DNA of 64,000 nt. Origin: PWPR01 sp046542315. Lineage in GTDB: Bacteria; Bacillota; UBA994; PWPR01. Each line of letters begins with the position of its first letter. The first letter of the stretch is position 1. Positions 51,609 through 59,412 of this stretch are shown in pieces. The position numbers and the translations under genes are program-made. The stretch spans positions 1 to 64,000 of the forward strand of contig JBKHBO010000001.1 in assembly GCA_046542315.1 (NCBI GenBank), written 5' to 3'. The notes beneath the pieces are model-generated. The model had not been told where the DNA came from and ran no database searches. It worked only from the letters and a program-made list of their open reading frames with translations.

Positions 51609-52670
51609 TTACTCTGGGACTTTAGCAAAAATCATTCTACCTGCAGCAGTTTGCAAGACACTTGTTACTTCTACTTCTATAGCTTCATTCATATGACGTT
51701 GTCCTTCCTCAACAACTATCATAGTACCATCATCTAAATATCCTACTCCCTGGTTTCTTTCCTTACCACTTTTTATAATCAACACTTGCATTCTTTCACC
51801 AGGCAAAACAACTGGCTTTACTGCATTTGCTAGTTCATTAATATTTAATACCTCAATGTTATGAACTCTGCAAACTTTATTTAGGTTGTAATCATTTGTT
51901 ATTATAGTAGCTTCTAATGATTGTGCTAAAGCCACTAGTTTACTGTCTACTTCTTGAACTTCAGGAAAGTCTCTTTCAAAAATTTTAATCTGGGTTCCCA
52001 AATTTTTCTGCATTCTATTTAATACATCCAGTCCTCTTCTACCTCTATTTCTACGCTGGTCATCTTCTGAGTCAGCGATATGTTGCAATTCATGCAATAC
52101 AAATACTGGTATACCGATAGTTCCTTCGACAATCCCTGTCTCACAAATGTCAGCTATCCTACCATCTATAATAACAGATGTATCTAATACTTTTACTTTT
52201 GCGGATGATGAATCTGATTTTGATTTAGTAATACTTCTAGAACCAAAGGTAGACGTCAAATCATCTCTTTTCTTCCAGGCAACCATAAGCCCAAAATATC
52301 CTAATATAACATTAGCAATAACAGGGAGATACGCACCCACAATCGGTATTCTTAGCAATGGTATTGTCAATAGATTTGCTAAAATAAGTCCAGCTATTAA
52401 ACCTCCAATACTAACTGCAATATCTATCATCGGAGTTTTTTGAAATTTAAGATCTACAGCGTCAACTACATAAACTATTTGTTGGAAAAAGTAAGGTGAT
52501 ATAAGATATAGTATAATTGCTAAAATAATTCCGCCTGAAGCGCTAATTCCAAAAATCCATAAATCAGTTAAAGTTACCTCTATCAATTCTAAAATCCAGG
52601 GCGTTGCATTATTAGTCAACTGGTACCCTAAAAGCAATCCAAGCAGTGCTATTAAAAAACGCACAAGTTT
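51609..52670 (-). CDS. PIN/TRAM domain membrane protein (YacL family)
   Basis: About 353 residues: four hydrophobic segments in the first 130 residues, a PIN nuclease-like domain starting VLDTSVIIDGRIADI with further acidic residues (DSED, TNDYNLNK), and a C-terminal TRAM domain with PGERMQVLIIKSGKERNQGV. PIN domains are often RNases; the cellular role of YacL proteins is not established as far as I know. Start is GTG at 52670, five bases after GAGGTG. It precedes ispD as in Bacillus-type genomes. A TATAAT at 52703-52708 could be its -10 but no good -35 is seen. Confidence 0.88.
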   Translation of the reverse strand, partial: KLVRFLIALLGLLLGYQLTNNATPWILELIEVTLTDLWIFGISASGGIILAIILYLISPYFFQQIVYVVDAVDLKFQKTPMIDIAVSIGGLIAGLILANLLTIPLLRIPIVGAYLPVIANVILGYFGLMVAWKKRDDLTSTFGSRSITKSKSDSSSAKVKVLDTSVIIDGRIADICETGIVEGTIGIPVFVLHELQHIADSEDDQRRNRGRRGLDVLNRMQKNLGTQIKIFERDFPEVQEVDSKLVALAQSLEATIITNDYNLNKVCRVHNIEVLNINELANAVKPVVLPGERMQVLIIKSGKERNQGVGYLDDGTMIVVEEGQRHMNEAIEVEVTSVLQTAAGRMIFAKVPE

Positions 52671-52853
52671 CACTATATCACCTCGTTTCGTATACAAAGT
52701 ACATTATAAATGATAATTATTCATATTAAAAGAAATATCTCGATAAACGAATTAATTTCATGCATTTGTTTATACTTTATTCTTATTATACAACTAATTA
52801 GTCCATAACATCCAAAAGAATTGCATATATTAAGTAATAATATGGTAAAATAA

Positions 52854-52883
52854 TTGACACAACATAATTTTGATAAGTATAAT
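52854..52883 (+). promoter_or_regulatory. Promoter of the plus-strand gene
   Basis: TTGACA at 52854-52859 and TATAAT at 52878-52883 with an 18-base spacer. Both hexamers are perfect, and the start would lie about 25 bases before the gene at 52915. Confidence 0.87.
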
Positions 52884-52914
52884 TTTATTAAGTATTGGGA
52901 TGAGAGGTGAAATA

Positions 52915-53313
52915 ATGAAAGAGACAGATTGCTCTAAGTTCCAAGAAACAGTTGATGAGAACTTAATCAGACATCGCAGTGTATTGGACATCACATCAAA
53001 ATTACAAGAATCTAATGCACGTTTAAATCGAGCAATAGCAAAAGCAGCGACAAGTTGTGGTTGCGTAAAGATTAACAGCGAGTTAAAAGAAATTCCAGAT
53101 GAGATTGGCTCATACCATGAGCTAAAAGATTATATGGGTGACCACCTAGAAGGCAACCTTTGCCCGACATGTAGAGAAACGGTTGAAAGTGAACTAGGAA
53201 GATGTTTATTTTATTTTTCAGCATTATTAAATGTTTTTGATATGAGTTTTAACGATATAGTTGAAAAAGAACAAGAACGTATGGACACATTTGGCATTTA
53301 TAGACTTTCATAA
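52915..53313 (+). CDS. Small cysteine-motif protein of unknown function
   Basis: This 132-residue protein is the only plus-strand gene. The ATG at 52915 follows GAGGTG by five bases. It has a helical N-terminus (QETVDENLIRHRSVLDITSK), a CGC motif at 48-50, the pair CPTC at 83-86 plus Cys97, and a C-terminal helix ESELGRCLFYFSALLNVFDM followed by EKEQERMD. The cysteines could form a metal or Fe-S site. The C-terminal helices resemble the all-alpha MazG-type pyrophosphatase ending, a weak likeness. I recall similar proteins beside radA or the PIN/TRAM gene in other Clostridia, often with an uninformative DUF label. No function can be assigned. Confidence 0.85.
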   Translation: MKETDCSKFQETVDENLIRHRSVLDITSKLQESNARLNRAIAKAATSCGCVKINSELKEIPDEIGSYHELKDYMGDHLEGNLCPTCRETVESELGRCLFYFSALLNVFDMSFNDIVEKEQERMDTFGIYRLS

Positions 53314-53315
53314 TT

Positions 53316-53355
53316 AAATTAAACCGGTTATTTTCTAAGCCGGTTTAATTTTTTT
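53316..53355 (+). terminator. Terminator between the convergent plus-strand gene and radA
   Basis: AAATTAAACCGG and CCGGTTTAATTT form a perfect 12-pair stem with a 12-base loop followed by T on the plus strand. The hairpin covers the radA stop codon and last codons, and the reverse complement has a weaker T-rich tail that may also stop radA transcripts. Confidence 0.87.
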
Positions 53356-54698
53356 ATTGCTTGTGATATATCACTTATAGGTATGATTTCTATTGAATAA
53401 CTCTCTTTCAAATTATCCATGCTTTGTTGTGGTACGAAGCACTTCTTAAACCCCATCTTCTCAGCTTCAGACACTCTCAATCCTATTTGAGTAACATTCC
53501 TAATTTCCCCAGTTAGTCCAACTTCCCCTATAGCGACTAGTCCAGGCTCTATAGGGATATCGTGTAAACTAGAAAAAATTGATATACTTATAGCTAAATC
53601 TGCTGCAGGCTCACTTATCTTTATTCCACCAATCGCATTAACATAAGCATCTTGTTGGCTTAGATAAAGTCCTCCTTTTTTCTGTAATACCGCCATCAAC
53701 ATTGCAACTCGGTTGTAATCTAACCCGTTTGTCATTCTTCTAGGATTACCATAAGCAGTTTCTGTTAGTAAAGATTGAATCTCTACTAATACAGGCCTTG
53801 TCCCTTCTAAAGAAGCTGTTACTGATGAACCTATAGTCGCTTTCCCTCTTCTTTTTAATAATATAGCTGAAGGATTTTCTACTTCGATTAAGCCATTGGC
53901 TTCCATAGTAAACACACCAATTTCATTTGTTGAGCCAAATCTGTTTTTTACAGCTCTTAAGACTCTAAATGCATTCTGGCTATCCCCTTCAAAATATAAA
54001 ACACAATCAACCATGTGCTCCAACACTCTAGGTCCTGCAATTGACCCATCTTTAGTAACATGCCCCACAATAAAAAATGATGTGTCATTAGTTTTCCCAA
54101 ACCTAACCATCTGGCCTGTACATTCTCGCACCTGGCTAACCGTTCCGGGAGCTGAGCCCAATTCATCGCTAACAATAGTTTGAATAGAATCAACAATAAC
54201 AATCTGAGGTTTGAGCTGCTTTACATGACTTAACAGAATATTCACATCTGTTTCAGCTAATAAGATTATCTCTTCGTTAGATCCATTCAACCTTTCTGCT
54301 CTCATCTTTACCTGCTGTAAAGATTCTTCACCTGTTGTATATAAAACTTTTAATCCATTTTGAGATAAAGCTATTGCCATTTGAAGTAGTAGAGTTGATT
54401 TTCCTATACCTGGGTCTCCACCAATTAAGATCATCTCTCCCGGGACAACCCCTCCACCCAAAACTCTATTTAGCTCCTTAATTCCACTAGTAAATCTAAT
54501 CTCATTTCCTGATTGGAGTTGATTTAAGACCGTAGGCTTACTTTTATGTCCAGCCATATGACTAGTGCTCTTAGTTGATTTACCCACTTTCATTTCTACT
54601 AAAGTATTCCAACTATTACATGCACTGCACCTACCAGACCACCTTGGAAACTCTGATCCGCATTCATTACACATATATACTGTTTTCGTCTTTGCCAT
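53328..54698 (-). CDS. radA: DNA repair protein RadA
   Basis: RadA (456 residues) is a RecA-like helicase that promotes branch migration in recombination. It has a zinc finger with Cys10, Cys13, Cys24 and Cys27, Walker A GDPGIGKS at 94-101, the diagnostic KNRFG at 251-255 and a C-terminal Lon-protease-like domain. The ATG at 54698 follows GGGAGTG by five bases. It follows the clpC operon but has its own likely promoter after the clpC terminator. Confidence 0.97.
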   Translation of the reverse strand: MAKTKTVYMCNECGSEFPRWSGRCSACNSWNTLVEMKVGKSTKSTSHMAGHKSKPTVLNQLQSGNEIRFTSGIKELNRVLGGGVVPGEMILIGGDPGIGKSTLLLQMAIALSQNGLKVLYTTGEESLQQVKMRAERLNGSNEEIILLAETDVNILLSHVKQLKPQIVIVDSIQTIVSDELGSAPGTVSQVRECTGQMVRFGKTNDTSFFIVGHVTKDGSIAGPRVLEHMVDCVLYFEGDSQNAFRVLRAVKNRFGSTNEIGVFTMEANGLIEVENPSAILLKRRGKATIGSSVTASLEGTRPVLVEIQSLLTETAYGNPRRMTNGLDYNRVAMLMAVLQKKGGLYLSQQDAYVNAIGGIKISEPAADLAISISIFSSLHDIPIEPGLVAIGEVGLTGEIRNVTQIGLRVSEAEKMGFKKCFVPQQSMDNLKESYSIEIIPISDISQAIKKLNRLRK

Positions 54699-54716
54699 AA
54701 AATCACTCCCGACTTC

Positions 54717-54745
54717 ATTATATCGTTTTTTTATTAAAAAGGTAA
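54717..54745 (-). promoter_or_regulatory. Probable radA promoter
   Basis: TATAAT at 54717-54722 with the weak -35 TTACCT at 54740-54745, 17 bases apart. It follows directly on the clpC terminator and ends about 20 bases before radA. Confidence 0.5.
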
Positions 54746-54749
54746 GATT

Positions 54750-54780
54750 AAAAAAGAGATGAGCTTGTTTGCCCATCCCT
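54750..54780 (-). terminator. Rho-independent terminator after clpC
   Basis: GGGATGGGC and GCTCATCTC pair with G-T pairs around a six-base loop and are followed by six T on the minus strand, seven bases past the clpC stop. Confidence 0.82.
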
Positions 54781-54787
54781 TTAATAT

Positions 54788-57238
54788 CTAATTATTGCTC
54801 ACATCAAACTTAAATTCTTTTCCTTCTTTATCAGCTTTTATAATTACTTTACTTCCTTTACCTACCTTTTCAGCTAAAAGCATTTCGGATAAAGGATTCT
54901 CAATTTTCCTTCTGATTACTCTTCTCAACGGTCTTGCTCCATAGTCACTGTCATATCCTTGTTCTACTAATAAATCTAAACCAGACTGGCTTATTACTAT
55001 TTCTATTCCCATATCATCTAATCTTTGTTCAACTTCTTCCATCATCAAGCTTACTATTTTCTCAAGATGCTCTTTTTCTAGGGTGTGGAATACTATTACT
55101 TCATCAAGTCTATTAATAAACTCTGGTCTGAAACGTTTTCTCATTTCACTTAGAATATCTTTCTTCATGTCTTCATATTCATTTTTTGAGTTAATTTCAT
55201 CTGCTTTGAAACCTAGTTTATTTTTCATACCCATTTCTTGTGCACCAATGTTTGATGTCATAATTATTACAGTATTCCTAAAATCAACTACTCTTCCCTG
55301 AGCATCAGTTAATCTGCCATCCTCTAATACCTGAAGTAAGATATTAAACACTTCAGGATGTGCTTTTTCAATTTCGTCAAGCAGCACTACAGAATATGGT
55401 CGTCTTCTAACGCTTTCAGTTAATTGGCCACCTTCATCGTATCCAACATATCCTGGAGGGGCTCCAACTAGTCTTGAAACATTGAATCGATCCATATATT
55501 CAGACATATCTATTCTGACCATAGCATCTTCTTCACCAAACAAAGCCTCTGCTAAAGCTTTTGCCAACTCTGTTTTTCCTACTCCCGTAGGACCTAGGAA
55601 AATGAATGAGCCAATTGGTCTTTTTGGATCTTTCAATCCAGATCTTGCCCTTCTTACTGCTTGGGAAACAGCTGTTATTGCCTCTTCTTGTCCTATTACT
55701 CTCTCATGAAGCACTTCTTCTAAATTAAGTAATCTTTCAGTTTCCGATTGCTCCATCTTTGATACTGGTATTCCTGTCCACTCAGAAACTATTATTGCAA
55801 TGTCTTCTGTAGTTACTTTTGCATCATTTGATGCTTTTTCTTTTTCCCAGTCTTTTTTTAACTCTTCTAATTTTTTGCTTAGTTCTTCTTCTTTGTCCCT
55901 AATATTAGCAGCTTTTTCAAAATCTTGTTCTTCAATAGCAGCCATCTTATCTGACTTCAATTTAGATAAGTCTTGTTCAATCCCTGTTAAATCAGGTGGA
56001 ATAATAGAATTTGCTAATCTCACTTTTGAAGCAGCCTCGTCCACTAAGTCAATTGCCTTATCAGGCAAAAATCTGTCTGAGATATATCTATCAGAAAAGG
56101 TAGCAGCACTTCTTAAAGCTTCATCTGTAATTTCAACCTTATGATGTGCTTCATACTTATCCCTAATTCCAACTAAGATTTGATATGTTTCATCAACACT
56201 AGGTTCATCAACATCTACAGGTTGGAATCTTCTTTCTAGTGCTGCATCTTTTTCTACATGCTTTCTATATTCATCTAGAGTGGTCGCACCGATCATTTGC
56301 AACTCACCTCTAGCTAGTACTGGCTTTAACATATTTGACGCATCAATTGCACCTTCTGCTCCACCAGCTCCAACCATAGTATGTAACTCATCAACAAAAA
56401 GAATTGTGTCTTTTGATGAAGTTAGTTCATCTATTACCTTTTTCAATCGATCTTCAAATTCTCCACGATATTTTGTTCCAGCAATTAGTGATCCCATATC
56501 AAAAGCGAACAATCTTTTATTCTTAAGCAATTCTGGAACCTGACCATCTGCAATCTTCTGTGCTAATCCTTCAACGATAGCAGTTTTTCCTACTCCTGGA
56601 TCTCCAATTAATACAGGATTATTCTTTGTTCTGCGCGAAAGAATTTGTGTCACTCTTGCTATTTCTTTTTCTCTACCAATGACAGGATCTAACATCCCTT
56701 TTTTTGCTGCTTCCGTTAAATCCCTACCATATTTCAACACACTATCCTCAGATTTTCCTTGGGCTTGGTGCATGGCTTGTTGTGCTTTCGGTGCTGATTG
56801 TAACAACTTCATTAACTCTTCTTGTAGTTTTTGCTGACCTACTCCTAAATCACTAATCACTCTATTAGCAACGCCTTCTCCTTCATTAATTAACCCCATT
56901 AATAGATGCTCAGTTCCTATATGAGTGTGATTTAATTTTTGAGCTGCTAAAGTAGCTAACTCAAAAACCTTTTTAACTCTTGGTGTTATGGCTATTGCTT
57001 GATGTACCATTTTTTTAGTTGATTCTTGGTTTACTCCAACAACTTCTATTATCTTTTGCTTAACCTCTTCATATGAAAGACCAACATTTTTAAGTGCTTT
57101 AGATGCCAATCCTTCTTCTATAGCTATTAATCCAATCAATAAATGTTCTGTACCTATTAAATTGTGTCCCATGCTGTTTGATTCTTCTTGTGCTTTAAGT
57201 ACTACTTTCCTAGCAGTACTTGAAAATCTATCTATCAT
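54788..57238 (-). CDS. clpC: ATP-dependent Clp protease ATPase subunit ClpC
   Basis: ClpC (816 residues) unfolds proteins for ClpP, including arginine-phosphorylated ones marked by McsB. Domains in order: N-terminal repeat domain (1-150, GHNLIGTEHLLIGL and HTHIGTEHLLMGL), first AAA with GDPGVGKT at 212-219, a UVR-bearing middle domain near 420-470, second AAA with GPTGVGKT near 550 and the C-terminal D2-small domain. The ATG at 57238 follows AGGAG by nine bases; the TTG upstream is on the ribosome site. It overlaps mcsB by 11 bases. Confidence 0.97.
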   Translation of the reverse strand: MIDRFSSTARKVVLKAQEESNSMGHNLIGTEHLLIGLIAIEEGLASKALKNVGLSYEEVKQKIIEVVGVNQESTKKMVHQAIAITPRVKKVFELATLAAQKLNHTHIGTEHLLMGLINEGEGVANRVISDLGVGQQKLQEELMKLLQSAPKAQQAMHQAQGKSEDSVLKYGRDLTEAAKKGMLDPVIGREKEIARVTQILSRRTKNNPVLIGDPGVGKTAIVEGLAQKIADGQVPELLKNKRLFAFDMGSLIAGTKYRGEFEDRLKKVIDELTSSKDTILFVDELHTMVGAGGAEGAIDASNMLKPVLARGELQMIGATTLDEYRKHVEKDAALERRFQPVDVDEPSVDETYQILVGIRDKYEAHHKVEITDEALRSAATFSDRYISDRFLPDKAIDLVDEAASKVRLANSIIPPDLTGIEQDLSKLKSDKMAAIEEQDFEKAANIRDKEEELSKKLEELKKDWEKEKASNDAKVTTEDIAIIVSEWTGIPVSKMEQSETERLLNLEEVLHERVIGQEEAITAVSQAVRRARSGLKDPKRPIGSFIFLGPTGVGKTELAKALAEALFGEEDAMVRIDMSEYMDRFNVSRLVGAPPGYVGYDEGGQLTESVRRRPYSVVLLDEIEKAHPEVFNILLQVLEDGRLTDAQGRVVDFRNTVIIMTSNIGAQEMGMKNKLGFKADEINSKNEYEDMKKDILSEMRKRFRPEFINRLDEVIVFHTLEKEHLEKIVSLMMEEVEQRLDDMGIEIVISQSGLDLLVEQGYDSDYGARPLRRVIRRKIENPLSEMLLAEKVGKGSKVIIKADKEGKEFKFDVSNN

Positions 57239-58274
57239 TAGTTTCAACTCCTTTTAAATTTTGCCTTAATACTTTTGCTCTAATTATATCTCTATCTGAA
57301 CTACTAAACTCTTCTCCAGCGACCAATTGTAATGAAGCAGGTTGTATTTTATAAATAAGTAAGTTTATTAATTTAACATCAATCCCACTTATTAAATCCA
57401 TATCTAATCCAACCCTTAAATCAGATAAAAGCTTCATTGCCTCTCCACTAGTTATTTTTTGACAATACTTCAGTATGCCTAAAGCTCTTCCAACTTGGTC
57501 CTCTAAAGTTAAATTATATTCCTCTTTTAAATAATTCCTAGCGCTTTTCTCTTGTTCAACAAGCCTTGATATTACACTATTAAGGTTTGCTATAATCTCT
57601 TCTTCACTTCTTCCTAAGGTGATCTGGTTGCTAATTTGAAACATATTACCTAATGTTTCACTTCCTTCACCATAAATACCTCTTGCTACAAATCCTAGCT
57701 TAGCTATAGCATTCAGAGATTTAGAAATGTTCCCTGTCATAACTAGTGCTGGCAAGTGGAGCATAACTGAAGCTCTTAGGCCAGTTCCTAGATTTGTTAT
57801 ACAAGATGTAAAGTAACCTAACTGTGAATCATAAGCATACTTAAGCTTCTTCTCTAAATAGCCATCCAGTGCACTAGTTTCATCATAACATTCAGACAAC
57901 TTCAACCCTGGTTGAATTGATTGAATCCTTAAGTGGTCTTCCTCATTTATCATCACGCTCAGACTTCCTTTTTTATTGACAAGAAGGCCTGTTGCAATAA
58001 TGTCTATTTTTGCAAATTGCGGACTTATTAATCGCTTATCAACTAAACTTTGTCTCTCAATTTGTGATAAATCCTGTATATCATAGCTATTCATATTATC
58101 ATCATTTTCAAATATTTTATAGATTTCATTCTTTAGTGCTTTGCTTTGCTCTTTAGATATTTTAGTTGGAAAAGAAAAGTCTGATAAATTTCTTGCAATA
58201 CGGATCCTACTACTTACAACTATATTATCATTTTTTTTAGCAGAATCTATCCAAGCACTTTTGATTTCTTCCAC
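57228..58274 (-). CDS. mcsB: Protein-arginine kinase McsB
   Basis: McsB (348 residues) phosphorylates arginines on CtsR and misfolded proteins, marking them for ClpCP. It has the guanidino kinase fold: VVSSRIRIARNLSDFSFP near the start, the active-site loop NEEDHLRIQ, LGTGLRASVMLHLPAL, and near the C-terminus RDIIRA, the allosteric phosphoarginine-binding RDxxRA motif. It follows mcsA after two bases. Confidence 0.96.
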   Translation of the reverse strand: MEEIKSAWIDSAKKNDNIVVSSRIRIARNLSDFSFPTKISKEQSKALKNEIYKIFENDDNMNSYDIQDLSQIERQSLVDKRLISPQFAKIDIIATGLLVNKKGSLSVMINEEDHLRIQSIQPGLKLSECYDETSALDGYLEKKLKYAYDSQLGYFTSCITNLGTGLRASVMLHLPALVMTGNISKSLNAIAKLGFVARGIYGEGSETLGNMFQISNQITLGRSEEEIIANLNSVISRLVEQEKSARNYLKEEYNLTLEDQVGRALGILKYCQKITSGEAMKLLSDLRVGLDMDLISGIDVKLINLLIYKIQPASLQLVAGEEFSSSDRDIIRAKVLRQNLKGVETNDR

Positions 58275-58276
58275 TT

Positions 58277-58771
58277 TTATTCCTCCTCCAACTCTTTTAT
58301 CTCATCTCTAATTGTTGCTGCATCTTCATATCTTTCATCAATGATTGCTAATTGTAATTTTTCCTTTAGTTTCTTTAACTTATGTTTTTTTTGCTCTCCT
58401 TCAAGAGGTGGAATTCGTCCCTGGTGTTCTGTATGCCCATGGATTTGTCTAATCATAGGCATTAACCTGTCTTTGAATGTTTCATAACACTCATCGCAAC
58501 CAAGTCGACTATTTCTTCTAAACTCATCCCAAGTCATATTACATTTTTCGCATGTCTTTTCTGAAGTTTCTCTCTCATAAATTTGTTTCTGGGGGTTAAA
58601 CCCCATAAAACTACTTAAAAAATCTGATACTGAGAATCCTTGGTTTCCAAATGAAAAGGCATTTTCTTTTTGTGCGCATTCTTCACATAAGTAAATTTCT
58701 TCTTTTTTATTATTTATAATCCTTACCATCTTTACGCTGGCTTCATTAACATGACATCTTTCACATTTCAT
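58277..58771 (-). CDS. mcsA: McsA, activator of McsB kinase
   Basis: McsA (164 residues) stimulates McsB and is a zinc protein. Four CxxC motifs are seen: CERC at 3-6, CEEC at 29-32, then CEKC and CDEC. A C-terminal UVR motif, LQLAIIDERYEDAATIRDEI, probably docks to partners. Position between ctsR and mcsB is the standard clpC operon order. Confidence 0.95.
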   Translation of the reverse strand: MKCERCHVNEASVKMVRIINNKKEEIYLCEECAQKENAFSFGNQGFSVSDFLSSFMGFNPQKQIYERETSEKTCEKCNMTWDEFRRNSRLGCDECYETFKDRLMPMIRQIHGHTEHQGRIPPLEGEQKKHKLKKLKEKLQLAIIDERYEDAATIRDEIKELEEE

Positions 58772-58785
58772 TACTCCACCTCCAA

Positions 58786-59223
58786 TTATGTTAAAATTGA
58801 ACTAATAACTGACTTTAAAATCCGACTTCTCATATGATTTGCTCCTTCTCCACTTAACCCTAATATTGAGTCGCTTACAAGCGGCCTTAGGATTTTTAAT
58901 TCTTGATTAGTTATCACTTCTCTGTCACTTAAATTTTTTAGCAGCAGCCTCGCTGTTTTTTCTGTAACTTCGTCTCCAATTTTTTCATATATCTGGTCAT
59001 CAATAGACCTTTCTATTATTCTAATAAATCCTCCTCCACCTCTAACACTAACTACATGATACCCATTAGAAGGTGTGAATCTAGTTTTCAAAACATAAGT
59101 GATTTGTGAAGGAACACAATTAAATTTCTTAGCTAATTCTTTCCTTTTTAATTCTAGTTGTCCTTGTGTTTCCTCAAGCTCGCTTTGTATATACTTAGCA
59201 ATAAGGTCTGCAATTGTTGCCAC
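58786..59223 (-). CDS. ctsR: Transcriptional repressor CtsR (class III heat shock)
   Basis: CtsR (145 residues) represses clp genes until heat or McsB action releases it. It shows a winged-helix domain with RKELAKKFNCVPSQITYVLK and the wing GYHVVSVRGGGGFIRI, where the glycine-rich loop acts as thermosensor in the family. Start is GTG at 59223, eight bases after AAGGAGG. Two CtsR operators lie in front of it, giving autoregulation. Confidence 0.96.
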   Translation of the reverse strand: MATIADLIAKYIQSELEETQGQLELKRKELAKKFNCVPSQITYVLKTRFTPSNGYHVVSVRGGGGFIRIIERSIDDQIYEKIGDEVTEKTARLLLKNLSDREVITNQELKILRPLVSDSILGLSGEGANHMRSRILKSVISSILT

Positions 59224-59253
59224 TGCAACCACCTCCTTGACCTTCTATCACTT

Positions 59254-59270
59254 TTTGACTTTCTTTGACT
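59254..59270 (-). promoter_or_regulatory. CtsR operator 1
   Basis: The minus strand has AGTCAAA-GAA-AGTCAAA, a perfect tandem heptamer that fits the CtsR consensus RGTCAAANANRGTCAAA. It covers the transcription start region just after the -10 element. Confidence 0.92.
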
Positions 59271-59272
59271 AT

Positions 59273-59301
59273 ATTATAAAATGCAAAGGGAAGAAATTCA
59301 A
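59273..59301 (-). promoter_or_regulatory. ctsR operon promoter
   Basis: TTGAAT at 59296-59301 and TATAAT at 59273-59278 are 17 bases apart on the minus strand, between the two CtsR operators. Confidence 0.85.
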
Positions 59302-59307
59302 GCTTTT

Positions 59308-59324
59308 TTTGACTTTATCTGACT
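59308..59324 (-). promoter_or_regulatory. CtsR operator 2
   Basis: AGTCAGA-TAA-AGTCAAA on the minus strand is a second tandem site with one mismatch, just upstream of the -35. Together with operator 1 it brackets the promoter. Confidence 0.83.
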
Positions 59325-59330
59325 TTAAGA

Positions 59331-59367
59331 TAGAAAAAATAAAAAGCAGGGTAAAATCTACCCTGCT
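59331..59367 (-). terminator. Rho-independent terminator after the EF-G-like gene
   Basis: AGCAGGGTA and TACCCTGCT form a perfect nine-pair stem with a five-base loop, then TTTTATTTTTT. It separates this gene from the ctsR promoter, whose upstream operator starts seven bases on. Confidence 0.9.
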
Positions 59368-59412
59368 AATGTTACATCATATTTATTTTATACTTTAGAA
59401 AAAGATTTAGAC

